Source of the DNA: Candidatus Zixiibacteriota bacterium
GTDB taxonomy: Bacteria; Zixibacteria; MSB-5A5; GN15; FEB-12
Assembly: GCA_023132995.1 (NCBI GenBank)
Contig: JAGLXI010000053.1
Coordinates: 1 to 16,811 of the forward strand
Length of the DNA stretch: 16,811 bases
Direction of reading: 5' to 3'
In this document: piece by piece, positions 7,833 to 15,703 of the stretch
Numbering within the stretch: position 1 is the stretch's first letter
Layout: the number at the start of each line of letters is the position of its first letter
Made by a program: the position numbers and the translations under genes
The notes under the pieces: model-generated
Database searches by the model: none
Told to the model about the DNA's origin: nothing
Seen by the model: only the letters and a program-made list of their open reading frames with translations

Positions 7833-8797
7833 TACGCTCTTTTTTCTACCTGCCCGACAAGGGGGTCACCGTCGACGAAGGAATCGGCGACTTCGATACC
7901 TGGTGCCGTCGGGAAGGCTCGATACTCTGGGTGGATATGTGCAAGCCGACCGACGAAGAATCGTTTGTCCTGACCAATGATTTCCAGTTCCACCCGTTGG
8001 CCATTGAAGACGTGATTTCCGAGAAGCCGCGGACCAAGATTGATGATTACGACCGCTACCTGTTTCTGGTAGTTCAGGTGGTGGACTATGTCGGGCGGGA
8101 AGAAGGATTGAAAGTCAGCGAGATCGACATGTTCCTGACGCGGAATGCTCTGGTGACGGTTCACTACGACGATCACCGCCTCTGGGACTATCTATACGGC
8201 CGGGCCGAGAAGGACGAACGCCTCATGCGGCGCGGCGTCGATTTCCTCTTTCACGCAGTTGTCGATACGGTCGTCGATAACTACAACGCCACGCTGGATA
8301 TCCTGGAGTACGAGATCGACCAGGTGGAGGAGGACGTTCTGGGAATGCCGGACGAGGATACCGTGAAGTCGATCTTCACTCTCCGGCGCGACATCCTCCA
8401 GTTGAAACGGATCGTCCTGCCCCAAAAAGAGGTTCTCAGCCAGTTGGCGCGGCCGCCCCATAACCTGATCAGTAAACAAGCCAGTGTTTACTTCTCGGAT
8501 ATCTACGATCATCTGGTGCGCATCAATGACGTGGCCGATTCCGAGCGGGATACGCTGAGTTCTTCCCTTGAGGTCTACTACTCCTCGGTGTCGACCAAGA
8601 CCAATCAGATCATCAAAATACTGACCATCTTCACCGTCCTGTTCATTCCGCCTACCTTCCTGGTGGGTCTGTGGGGAATGAATTTCAAATACATGCCGGA
8701 GCTGGACTGGGAATACGGCTACCTGTTTTCACTGGCGCTGATGCTTAGTGTGGTGCTGGGGCTCATCGTATTCTTCCGCAGGAAGAAATGGCTTTGA
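7829..8797 (+). CDS. corA: CorA-type magnesium/cobalt transporter
   Basis: This 322-residue protein has the length and layout of a CorA pentameric channel: a cytoplasmic alpha/beta domain (about 1-150), a long helical stalk (about 150-262), and two C-terminal membrane helices (about 263-282 and 297-315). The signature GMN lies at 283-285 within LVGLWGMNFKYMPEL, directly after the pore helix. The tail ends in basic RRKKW as usual. The LKRIVLPQKEVL segment of the stalk helix is typical of the family. The expected job is gated uptake of Mg2+ (also Co2+ or Ni2+) at the inner membrane. Some close relatives of CorA (ZntB) export zinc, but the GMN motif with KYMPEL favours CorA. The gene is translationally coupled to the flippase-like gene before it, and no terminator is visible after it. 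Confidence 0.92.
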   Translation: MIRSFFYLPDKGVTVDEGIGDFDTWCRREGSILWVDMCKPTDEESFVLTNDFQFHPLAIEDVISEKPRTKIDDYDRYLFLVVQVVDYVGREEGLKVSEIDMFLTRNALVTVHYDDHRLWDYLYGRAEKDERLMRRGVDFLFHAVVDTVVDNYNATLDILEYEIDQVEEDVLGMPDEDTVKSIFTLRRDILQLKRIVLPQKEVLSQLARPPHNLISKQASVYFSDIYDHLVRINDVADSERDTLSSSLEVYYSSVSTKTNQIIKILTIFTVLFIPPTFLVGLWGMNFKYMPELDWEYGYLFSLALMLSVVLGLIVFFRRKKWL

Positions 8798-8846
8798 AAT
8801 CTCGCGTGGCGGGAAACAATGTCCTTTCAGGTCACGTAGTATTTAC

Positions 8847-8878
8847 TTGACATGGCTGCCGCCGGCAGCAATTATAGA
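8847..8878 (+). promoter_or_regulatory. Candidate long-spacer promoter with central dyad
   Basis: TTGACA (8847-8852) is a perfect -35. The best -10-like hexamer is TATAGA (8873-8878), which leaves a 20-base spacer, too long for ordinary sigma70 promoters. A perfect 15-base dyad, GCTGCCG-C-CGGCAGC (8855-8869), sits exactly at the centre of that spacer. This arrangement is known from MerR-family promoters, which are untwisted by the activator. No MerR regulator is in the window, so the assignment is speculative. The likely target is the tetR-efflux operon 255 bases downstream. Confidence 0.35.
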
Positions 8879-8895
8879 TACTGACCGGTAGGTAT
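8878..8895. promoter_or_regulatory. Candidate TetR-family operator
   Basis: ATACTGACCGGTAGGTAT is an 18-base imperfect palindrome (14 of 18 positions symmetric; core ACCGGT, outer ATAC/GTAT). Size and symmetry fit operators bound by TetR-family dimers. It overlaps the expected transcription start of the promoter-like segment at 8847-8878, a place where a bound repressor would block transcription. The tetR gene lies downstream on the same strand, which suggests autoregulation of the whole efflux operon. Which protein binds is inferred. Confidence 0.45.
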
Positions 8896-8922
8896 TTACA
8901 GACTGTCCCATACGTCGGTCAG

Positions 8923-8956
8923 GGACAGACCGCGGGGTCTGCTGCCCACGGGGATA
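8923..8956 (+). repeat. Direct repeat, copy 1
   Basis: It begins GGACAGACCGCGGGGT (8923-8938) and the 16 bases recur exactly at 9036-9051; similarity continues weakly to GGATA. The copy also holds a perfect 6-base inverted pair CAGACC/GGTCTG (8926-8931, 8936-8941), so it can form its own small hairpin. Confidence 0.8.
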
Positions 8957-8959
8957 ACT

Positions 8960-9032
8960 CCGTCATTCCGGGCTTGACCCGGAATCCAGGTTTTGTTCGA
9001 AGACTGGATACGGGCTTTCGCCGGTACGACGG
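8960..9032. repeat. 73-bp palindromic repeat (large hairpin)
   Basis: Two arms of about 30 bases (8960-8989 and 9004-9032) are imperfect inverted copies: outer CCGTC pairs with GACGG and inner ATCCAG pairs with CTGGAT, around a 14-base loop. The left arm also carries a perfect internal 7-base stem, TTCCGGG (8966-8972) with CCCGGAA (8978-8984). The GTCATTCCGGGCTTGACC-type arm resembles a family of interspersed palindromic repeats common between genes in many bacteria. In a tetR transcript it would form a strong leader structure. Confidence 0.7.
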
Positions 9033-9035
9033 ATA

Positions 9036-9067
9036 GGACAGACCGCGGGGTTTGGCGCCCCAGGATA
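9036..9067 (+). repeat. Direct repeat, copy 2
   Basis: This is the second copy of GGACAGACCGCGGGGT (9036-9051), followed by a diverged tail ending GGATA. Its internal inverted pair is weakened by one change (GGTTTG in place of GGTCTG). Together with copy 1 it brackets the 73-bp palindrome. Confidence 0.8.
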
Positions 9068-9132
9068 TTTTGTGACAGTCTCTTTACAGATGACACCTGT
9101 CGTCAACTACGAATCTGAAGCCCGGGAAAGAG

Positions 9133-9747
9133 ATGACGACCAAAATCAGGCAGAGCCCGAAGAGGCCGGCCGCGCAGCGCCGGCAACAGCTTCTGAAATC
9201 GGCCCAGCGGCTGTTTGTCAGAAAGGGGTTTCGCGCTACCACTGTGGAGGAGATCGCACGTAGAGCCGGTCTTACCAAGGGAGCCTTGTATTATCACTTT
9301 GATAACAAGGAGCACGTATTCCTTGAGGTGCTTAAGTCGGTCACAAAAAAGAACGAGGCGGCCTTTGCCGCCAGGCTTGAGGGCAAGGTCAGCCCGGCTG
9401 AGTTTCTAAGACTGTTTCTCGACATGCACAGTGAGTTCAATGCCAACGAATACGGGGAAATGATGGACATCTGGGTGCAGGCCTGGCGGATACCCCGCAC
9501 CAGGCGCTATATCACCAGGCGGCTCAGGACGGTGCATCGGCGACTCGGGGGATACATCGACCCAGCTTATGTTTCTGACAAAAAATCGTTGCCGAGCCTG
9601 ACCATATTCATTCTTGCCCTGGTTCATGGGCTTTCCGGTTTGAGAATGCTGGTGCCGGGAGTAGTAGACCTGGATGAGCAAGTCAGACTGTTCGAATCAT
9701 TCACCGCCGGGAAAGGCAGGGGCGGCCGCAAGAGGAGTTTCAGGTGA
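9133..9747 (+). CDS. TetR-family transcriptional repressor
   Basis: This 204-residue protein has an N-terminal TetR DNA-binding domain (about 14-60) with the helix-turn-helix TTVEEIARRAGLTKGALYYH at about 36-55 followed by FDNKEHVF. A variable helical ligand-binding domain (about 70-190) and a basic tail (GRGGRKRSFR) follow. Members of this family bind a palindrome as dimers and release it when a small hydrophobic compound binds. As the first gene of a tolC-mfp-rnd operon it almost certainly controls efflux, with the palindrome at 8878-8895 the candidate site. GGGAAAG at 9124-9130 is only two bases from ATG 9133, closer than usual, so the start is slightly uncertain. Its end overlaps the next gene by GTGA. 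The specific ligand cannot be read. Confidence 0.9.
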   Translation: MTTKIRQSPKRPAAQRRQQLLKSAQRLFVRKGFRATTVEEIARRAGLTKGALYYHFDNKEHVFLEVLKSVTKKNEAAFAARLEGKVSPAEFLRLFLDMHSEFNANEYGEMMDIWVQAWRIPRTRRYITRRLRTVHRRLGGYIDPAYVSDKKSLPSLTIFILALVHGLSGLRMLVPGVVDLDEQVRLFESFTAGKGRGGRKRSFR

Positions 9748-11126
9748 GAGGATCATCCTTGCCTGGAGAGTTATCAATCCATGGAGACAAGCGCCGTCGG
9801 CGTCTGCCGTGGCTCCTCCTGAGCTTCGGCGCCGTGGCTGTCTTGCTGTCCGGGGTGAGCAGAGCCGACACGCAACTGACCGCGGCCGATGCTCGCTCCC
9901 GCGCGCTGGAATTCAACCGCGGTTATCTCAGCGCCAGGGAGGAAGTCAACAAGGCGCAGGGGGATATCGGCAGGGCCAGGGCAGGGGCGTTTCCGGAAAT
10001 TACGCTGCATGGCGGCTATGCCCGCAATTTCGAGATTGCGTCTCTGTTCATTCCTACCGACGAGGGCACCATGGAGTGGAGGACCGGCTTCAAGAACAGC
10101 TTTAACGCCTCTATATCCCTCAGACAGCCGCTCTGGGAAGGTGGTAAGGTCTATACGGCCTACTCGGTCGCCAAACAATACAAGAGATACTCCGAAGCAA
10201 TGACCGACGAAGTGGCCCAGGCAGTGGTCTGCAACGCGGAACTGTTGTTCTATTCGGCTATTCTGGAAAAGGCGCGTCTGGCGGTTCTGAACCAGGCTTA
10301 TGAGACGTACACTCACAACCTTGAAGTGGTTGAGAAATTCTATTCCCAGGGGCTGGTGTCACGTTTTGAGCTTCTGCGGGCTAGGGTTGAACAGTCTAAC
10401 CTCAAGCCACAGATGCTGGCGGCCGAGTCGCAGGTCCGTCTGTCCGAGAAGTGGCTCAAGTCTTTCATCGGCCTGGCTCTCGACGAGGCAGTGCGCCTGG
10501 TGGAAGAGCCCGACGATACGTCATTGGCTGACCTGCCGCCGCTGCAGACCTTTGTGGACTCGGCTCTGGCCGTGCGACCGGAGATAAGGCAGGCGGAGTT
10601 GTACAGCGACATGCGGCGCAAGGCGATCACGGTGGCGCGAGCCGGTTACTTTCCCAGCCTGGCCGCCGTCTCAACCTATAGCTGGCAGTCCCAGGCGGAT
10701 GAGTTTACTATGAAGAGGAACACCTCCAAGTCGTGGACGGCCGGGATCGATCTGACCGTTCCCATATTCGACGGCGGTTTGACGCGCAGCGAGGTAGGCA
10801 AGGCCAGGGCGGAGCACCGGCAATCCCGGCTCGCGGCTCAGCAGTTGCGGGACGACATCAGGCTTGAGGTCGAGCAGGCTTACGACCGCCTGCTGCAGGC
10901 CAGGGAAGCCCTCGACACGCAGGGTGAGACGATTGCCGAGGCCGAGGAAGGTGTGCGTATCGCCAAGCTGCGCTATGAGGCCGGTGAGGGGACGTTGCTC
11001 GAAGTTCTCTCGGCCCAGACCGCTCTGACACAGGCGGGCACGACTCTGGCCGAAGCGACCTTTGCCTTCCGTAATGCTCGCGTCAGTCTTCAGAAAGCTA
11101 CCACTATAGATATCGATGCGGAATGA
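9744..11126 (+). CDS. TolC-family outer-membrane efflux channel
   Basis: This 460-residue protein has a signal peptide (basic RRRR at 17-20, hydrophobic core about 22-40, ending SRA before DTQ) and two outer-membrane efflux (OEP) repeats (about 45-245 and 265-455). The signature pairs are visible: RARAGAFPEITLHGGYARN in the first repeat and VARAGYFPSLAAVSTYS in the second. The final segment IAKLRYEAGEGTLLEVLSAQ is also typical. It should form a trimeric channel through the outer membrane and periplasm for the pump encoded downstream. GTG 9744 is chosen because AGAGGAG lies at 9731-9737, six bases upstream, and it overlaps the tetR stop. A conserved N-terminal Cys is absent, so it is not a lipoprotein. 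Confidence 0.9.
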   Translation: MRGSSLPGELSIHGDKRRRRLPWLLLSFGAVAVLLSGVSRADTQLTAADARSRALEFNRGYLSAREEVNKAQGDIGRARAGAFPEITLHGGYARNFEIASLFIPTDEGTMEWRTGFKNSFNASISLRQPLWEGGKVYTAYSVAKQYKRYSEAMTDEVAQAVVCNAELLFYSAILEKARLAVLNQAYETYTHNLEVVEKFYSQGLVSRFELLRARVEQSNLKPQMLAAESQVRLSEKWLKSFIGLALDEAVRLVEEPDDTSLADLPPLQTFVDSALAVRPEIRQAELYSDMRRKAITVARAGYFPSLAAVSTYSWQSQADEFTMKRNTSKSWTAGIDLTVPIFDGGLTRSEVGKARAEHRQSRLAAQQLRDDIRLEVEQAYDRLLQAREALDTQGETIAEAEEGVRIAKLRYEAGEGTLLEVLSAQTALTQAGTTLAEATFAFRNARVSLQKATTIDIDAE

Positions 11127-12175
11127 GGATTATGCCAAAAACGAGGATTTCATTTGTCACTCCGGGTTTGCTGTTGACGGCCCTTTTGATACTGTCATGC
11201 AGCTCCGACGAGGTGGCCCAGAAGGAAGAGCGCCCGGTGTCGGTGAGGGCCACGGTCGTCAGTATATCCGATGAACAGGTGACCCGCAGTTTTACCGGTT
11301 CTCTCGAAGGTGAGAAACAGGCGGATATCTATGCCAAGATAGCCGAAGTAGTTGAGCGTGTCGAGGTTCGCGAAGGCCGGCGCGTGAGCGAGGGTCAGAT
11401 GCTGATAATGCTGGACAAGTCGGGACCTTCTTCAATGTATCGTAACACCGAGTCTCTGTTCCGCAATGCCGAGAAGAACTTTCACAAGATGGAGTACCTT
11501 TATAAGGAGGGAGCCGTTTCCGAAGCGCAGTTTGACGCGGCCAGAACCGAATACGAGGTCAGCAGAGCCTCGTTTGAAGCGGCAGCCCGGCTGGTGGAGA
11601 TTCAGTCGCCGATCAGTGGTATCGTGACTTCGCTGGACGTTTCCGTCGGGGATTACCTGAATCTGGGCCAGAAGCTGGCTACCATTGCCTCGGTGGATCG
11701 TCTGCGGGCGAAGTTCGGAGTCAATTCCCGCGACGTTGCCCATATCAACGAGGGTGACGCCGTCACGGTCTCGGCCGCAGAGATCGCTCATGGGGCCGAA
11801 GGGCGTGTCGTTTCGGTGTCCCGGTCAGCCGATCCTAACACCCGCGCCTTCCAGGTCGAGGTCCTGCTGGACAACACGGAGTTGCTCTACCGACCGGGGA
11901 TGTTTGTCCGTGTTTCCACCGTTGTTGAGGAATTGCATGACGTGGTGGTGATTCCGCGCGACGCTGTCGTTGATCTGGACGGCCGCGAGACGGTCTTTAT
12001 CGTCTCCGGGGAGATCGCCCACAAGCGCCCTGTGACCCTGGGCGTGGAACTGGACGGACGGGCAGTGATAACCGACGGCCTGAATGCCGGCGATACGCTG
12101 GTCACGCTGGGCCAAAGCTATCTGGACGAAGGCTTCAAAGTGAACGTCGCTGGGCTGGAGAAGAGCGGGCCATGA
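11123..12175 (+). CDS. RND efflux periplasmic adaptor (membrane fusion lipoprotein)
   Basis: This 350-residue adaptor carries a lipoprotein signal with a probable lipobox ILSC (Cys26). A barrel/lipoyl half (VVERVEVREGRRVSEGQMLI, about 75-97), a short alpha hairpin (about 105-158) and the second lipoyl half (IQSPISGIVTSLDVSVGDYL, about 160-179) follow. A beta-barrel (about 190-270) and a membrane-proximal domain (about 275-345) complete it. This order is that of HlyD/AcrA-type fusion proteins. It should bridge the inner-membrane RND pump and the TolC channel. The hairpin is shorter than in AcrA. ATG 11123 overlaps the tolC-like stop; ATG 11132, just after GAGG, is an alternative start that keeps the lipobox. 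The gene overlaps the pump gene by ATGA. Confidence 0.9.
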   Translation: MRIMPKTRISFVTPGLLLTALLILSCSSDEVAQKEERPVSVRATVVSISDEQVTRSFTGSLEGEKQADIYAKIAEVVERVEVREGRRVSEGQMLIMLDKSGPSSMYRNTESLFRNAEKNFHKMEYLYKEGAVSEAQFDAARTEYEVSRASFEAAARLVEIQSPISGIVTSLDVSVGDYLNLGQKLATIASVDRLRAKFGVNSRDVAHINEGDAVTVSAAEIAHGAEGRVVSVSRSADPNTRAFQVEVLLDNTELLYRPGMFVRVSTVVEELHDVVVIPRDAVVDLDGRETVFIVSGEIAHKRPVTLGVELDGRAVITDGLNAGDTLVTLGQSYLDEGFKVNVAGLEKSGP

Positions 12176-15100
12176 AGATATCAGATATCTCCATAAAACG
12201 GCCGGTCTTTTGCACGATGATGATCGGCGCCCTGCTGGTCCTGGGATTGTTCTCCTATTCCGATCTCGCGGTGGAGATGATGCCCGAGGTCGATTTTCCG
12301 TACATCGTAGTCCAAACCGTCTATCCGGGCGCGTCGGCGGAAGCGGTTGAGACGGAGGTCTCCGAGAAGGTCGAGGAGGCGGCCAATCAGATATCCGGGG
12401 TGCGCCATATTACATCGCAGTCGCTTGAGGGCTACTCGCTGGTAGTGGTGGAGTTTGAACTCGAGGTAGAAGGCACGGTGGCATCGCAGGACATGCGCGA
12501 GAAGGTGGCCGCAATTCGCGGTGACCTCCCTGAGGATATCGAGGAACCGATTGTGAGTCAGTTCGACCCGAACGCTCAGCCGATCATGTCGCTGGCGGTG
12601 TCGGGGCAGCGGTCGCCTCGCGATATCACCCAACTGGCCAAGGATGTTATCAAGCCGCGGTTGGAACCGGTACCGGGTGTGGGCGGCATCCAGTTGATCG
12701 GCGGCTCCGAACGCGAGATACGGGTCTTTCTGAATCCGGAGCGGATGGAATCATACGCCGTCACCATCGACGAGGTTCGCCGGAGCGTCATGGCCGCCAA
12801 CCTGGAGATTCCCGGCGGCCGCATCGAAGAATTCTCACGCGAGTACCTGATTCGCACCAAGGGCCGCCTGACACGCGTGGCGCAGTTCGACTCGGTGATT
12901 GTCAAGAACGAGAACGGCACACCGATATACCTCAGCGATCTGGCCACCGTTGTCGACACCATCGCCGAGCAACGCTCCCTTTCCCGGTATAACGGCAATC
13001 CGGCCATCGGAATGGACATCATCCGGAAGTCCGGGGCCAACGTGGTTGAGATGGCCCGGCGCACGAGAGATGCGATAATCGCGCTGCAGAGCGAACTGCC
13101 GCCGGACATCAAGATCGAAATCGTCAATGACAACTCCGTATTTATCCGGGATTCGATCCACGAGATTGTCGTCAATATCCAATTGGGGACGATCCTGGCG
13201 GTGATAGTCATTTTTCTGTTCCTGCTTGATCCCCGGCCCACGATAATCACCGGCCTGTCGATTCCGATTTCAATCATTGCCACGTTTACGCTCGTCAAGT
13301 TCCTGGGTTTCTCCATCAATTTCATGACGCTTGTGGGTTTGTCACTGGCGGTCGGGATATTGGTCGACGACGCCATTGTTGTCATTGAAAACATCTACCG
13401 GCACCTCGATAAGGGCAAAGGGCCGTTCAAGGCGGCCTTCGACGGCACCAAGGAAATCGGCCTGGCCGTGTCGGCAACAACCTTCTCTATCATGGTGGTG
13501 TTCCTTCCGGTGGCGTTCATGGAAGATATCGTCGGCCGGTTTTTCTACCAGTTCGGTATGACGGTGGCGTTTGCGGTGCTGATCTCGCTGTTTGTGGCCT
13601 TCACGCTGACCCCGATGTTGTCATCACGCTGGCTTACAAAGGAGAGATCGCACGCGTCCACTCACCGGGGGGCGCTGGGCAGGCTCTGGTATTCCATCCG
13701 CGGCGTCCTCTCTATCTGGAATGCCGCTTTCGACCGCCTGAAACCATTCTACGAGCGAATCCTGGCTTTCTCGCTCAGGACACGCTGGCTGATTGTTATG
13801 ATTGCCGCCGGTGTCTTTGTGATGTCGCTGGTGCTGGCCGGGATGTTGGGCAGCGAGTTCCTGCCGGAAACCGACGAAGGGAAAATGTACATCGCCATTA
13901 ATGCTCCACCCGGTACCGACCTTGATGAGACTTCGGCCAGGTTTGCCGTGGTGGAGCAGATCGTCAATCAATTGCCGCAGGTAATCGGCGCCTATGTCAC
14001 AATTGGAGGCGGCAACTCTCCGGTCAACGAGGGCCTCATCTTAGTACAGTTGACGGATGCGTCCGAGAGGGAAATCTCGGCCAAGCAGTTGATGGACTCG
14101 GTGCGGGTGCTGCTTGCCGATCTGCCGGGCGTCAAGACCTCCGTGTCCAAGGAGGGCGGCGACGAGCACGGCAAGCCGATCGAGATATCGATCCGGGGCG
14201 ATGATCTGGCCACACTGACTGAGTTGGTTCACGAGGTGGAAAGAATCGCTCGTAATGTGCCGGGAGCAACTGACATCGACAACACCATGGAAGAAGGCAA
14301 GCCGGAAATCCTGGTCGGTGTGGACCGCAAGCTGGCCGATGATCTGGGGCTGAACCTGCAAGTCATCTCAACGACTATTCGCTCTCTGGTGGAGGGGGAC
14401 GTGGTGACTCGCTTCAAGGAAGGAGACGAGGAATACGACGTCCGCATTCAACTGGGAGAACAGTTCCGCGGTTCGGTGCAGGATATCGGTCGCATCATGA
14501 TCGAGAGCAACAAGGAGATTCCCGGCATAGAGACATTCCTCGTGCCGTTAGATCGGGTTGCCTCCCTGACCAAGGGGAGCGATATCGGCCAGTACGACCG
14601 CTTTGATCGTCAGCGTGAGGTGCGGGTCAACGGCAACGTGCTGGCAGGCTATTTCGCCGGTACCGTAACCGAGCAGATTCTGATCAAGGCGGCCAAGCTG
14701 GATCTGCCGCCCGGTTACGAGATCACGGCCGTAGGCATGCACGAGATCATGGAGAGATCGTTTTCCAACATATTCAAGGCATTGCTGCTGGCCATAGTAT
14801 TCATCTATCTGGTACTGGCTTCGCAGTACGAGTCGTTCTTTGACCCTCTCTCGATCATGGTTTCCCTGCCGCTTTCGCTGGTGGGGGCGGTTCTGGGATT
14901 GCTGGCGTTCGGTACTTCCTTGAATATTATGTCACTGATCGGTATCGTGATGCTCATGGGGTTGGTGACCAAGAACGCCATCCTGCTCATCGATTTCGTG
15001 AAACAACATCGCGCCAGGGGTGTTTCAAGAACCGACGCCATACTCGCAGCGGGCCCCATCAGGCTACGGCCGATCCTGATGACGACCTTCGCCACCGTCT

Positions 15101-15294
15101 TCGGCATGCTGCCGCTGGCGCTGGGTATCGGTCCGGGCGCCGAGATGAGAGCCGGGATGGCTCGGGCGGTGATCGGAGGGATTATCTCCTCCACCGTGTT
15201 GACGCTGATCGTGGTCCCGGTGGTATACACAATCATTGATGATATCGCGGGGCTGTTCCGGCATAAGGAAAAGGAAATCCCGGGCGCTTCGTAA
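12172..15294 (+). CDS. RND-family (HAE-1-like) inner-membrane efflux pump
   Basis: This 1040-residue protein has the RND length and pattern: membrane helix 1 (about 12-30), a large periplasmic domain, helices 2-6 (about 335-490), helix 7 (about 540-560), a second periplasmic domain and helices 8-12 (about 860-1020). Proton-relay residues are present: D399 and D400 in GILVDDAIVVIEN and K934 in GLVTKNAILLIDF. Other signatures are FLPVAFMEDIVGRFFYQFG, VLASQYESFFDPLSIM and GPIRLRPILMT. It should use the proton gradient to drive export of hydrophobic or amphiphilic compounds through the adaptor and TolC channel encoded upstream. The conserved relay points to drug/lipid HAE-type rather than heavy-metal (CusA-type) export; no methionine-rich metal site is apparent. 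The substrate is unknown. Confidence 0.93.
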   Translation: MKISDISIKRPVFCTMMIGALLVLGLFSYSDLAVEMMPEVDFPYIVVQTVYPGASAEAVETEVSEKVEEAANQISGVRHITSQSLEGYSLVVVEFELEVEGTVASQDMREKVAAIRGDLPEDIEEPIVSQFDPNAQPIMSLAVSGQRSPRDITQLAKDVIKPRLEPVPGVGGIQLIGGSEREIRVFLNPERMESYAVTIDEVRRSVMAANLEIPGGRIEEFSREYLIRTKGRLTRVAQFDSVIVKNENGTPIYLSDLATVVDTIAEQRSLSRYNGNPAIGMDIIRKSGANVVEMARRTRDAIIALQSELPPDIKIEIVNDNSVFIRDSIHEIVVNIQLGTILAVIVIFLFLLDPRPTIITGLSIPISIIATFTLVKFLGFSINFMTLVGLSLAVGILVDDAIVVIENIYRHLDKGKGPFKAAFDGTKEIGLAVSATTFSIMVVFLPVAFMEDIVGRFFYQFGMTVAFAVLISLFVAFTLTPMLSSRWLTKERSHASTHRGALGRLWYSIRGVLSIWNAAFDRLKPFYERILAFSLRTRWLIVMIAAGVFVMSLVLAGMLGSEFLPETDEGKMYIAINAPPGTDLDETSARFAVVEQIVNQLPQVIGAYVTIGGGNSPVNEGLILVQLTDASEREISAKQLMDSVRVLLADLPGVKTSVSKEGGDEHGKPIEISIRGDDLATLTELVHEVERIARNVPGATDIDNTMEEGKPEILVGVDRKLADDLGLNLQVISTTIRSLVEGDVVTRFKEGDEEYDVRIQLGEQFRGSVQDIGRIMIESNKEIPGIETFLVPLDRVASLTKGSDIGQYDRFDRQREVRVNGNVLAGYFAGTVTEQILIKAAKLDLPPGYEITAVGMHEIMERSFSNIFKALLLAIVFIYLVLASQYESFFDPLSIMVSLPLSLVGAVLGLLAFGTSLNIMSLIGIVMLMGLVTKNAILLIDFVKQHRARGVSRTDAILAAGPIRLRPILMTTFATVFGMLPLALGIGPGAEMRAGMARAVIGGIISSTVLTLIVVPVVYTIIDDIAGLFRHKEKEIPGAS

Positions 15295-15304
15295 CGGAGA
15301 CCGG

Positions 15305-15703
15305 ATGCGTTGCTTAGTAGCACCCAAAATCGCGATGGGCTATTCGCACCTCTACCTTAATTCCCCGGTTGGCCTGAGAAAGCTGGATTTGGAAGGAGAG
15401 CCGTTTCGCCCGCGCAAGATCATCTATGTCTCGTACTTCCGGAACGCCGACTTTTCGTTCCTGGTGGATATTTCCGTGCAGTTCGAGAAAAAGTGCGAGA
15501 CCATGGCGGCCTACAAATTACAGTTTACCGGCCGCGTCACGACGACGCATGTCTTTCACCCTGGAATCAAGGTCCACGATCTGATGGGAGTGCGGGCCCC
15601 CCAATTAGGCCAACTGGTCAGGGTGCAGTATGCGTGGGCTTTCACGATCAGGGAGCAGATGCTCGTGGACGATCCGCAGAAACTCCCTGTGCGATCCATA
15701 TAA
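15305..15703 (+). CDS. Hypothetical small protein at end of efflux operon
   Basis: This 132-residue protein of unknown family starts MRCLVAPKIAMGYSHLYLNS at ATG 15305. GGAG at 15296-15299 is five bases upstream, and it begins 10 bases after the pump stop, so it may be the last gene of the efflux operon. An earlier in-frame ATG at 15236 lies inside the pump gene and is rejected. There is no signal peptide or membrane segment. The middle is rich in beta-forming residues (KIIYVSYFRNADFSFLVDIS, YKLQFTGRVTTTHVF, QLVRVQYAWAFTIRE), suggesting a compact beta-sheet fold in the cytoplasm. I recognise no motif and assign no function. Codon use looks like its neighbours. Confidence 0.65.
   Translation: MRCLVAPKIAMGYSHLYLNSPVGLRKLDLEGEPFRPRKIIYVSYFRNADFSFLVDISVQFEKKCETMAAYKLQFTGRVTTTHVFHPGIKVHDLMGVRAPQLGQLVRVQYAWAFTIREQMLVDDPQKLPVRSI

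Larger units (their letters stand above)
8900..9081. mobile_element. MITE-like or palindromic intergenic repeat element (non-coding)
   Basis: The segment is bounded by 8-base inverted ends, AGACTGTC (8900-8907) and GACAGTCT (9074-9081), and flanked or overlapped by a direct repeat TTTACAGA (8895-8902 and 9083-9090) that could be a target duplication. Inside are two direct repeats and a large central hairpin, listed separately. There is no coding frame of note and no transposase, so it would be a passive element moved in trans or a genomic interspersed repeat. It fills most of the 335-base gap between corA and tetR. Confidence 0.5.

Noticed and set aside
8855..8869. GC-rich hairpin after corA as a rho-independent terminator.
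   Set aside because: It is followed by AATTATAG rather than a T run and lies between promoter-like hexamers, so an operator-like dyad is the better reading.
9072..9263. Small + strand frame overlapping the start of tetR.
   Set aside because: It is a shadow in another frame, has no ribosome site and conflicts with the clear TetR helix-turn-helix frame.
12576..13394. A long minus-strand open frame (272 codons) inside the RND pump gene.
   Set aside because: The + strand frame encodes conserved RND motifs throughout; the antisense translation is low-complexity Arg/Ser/Thr-rich.
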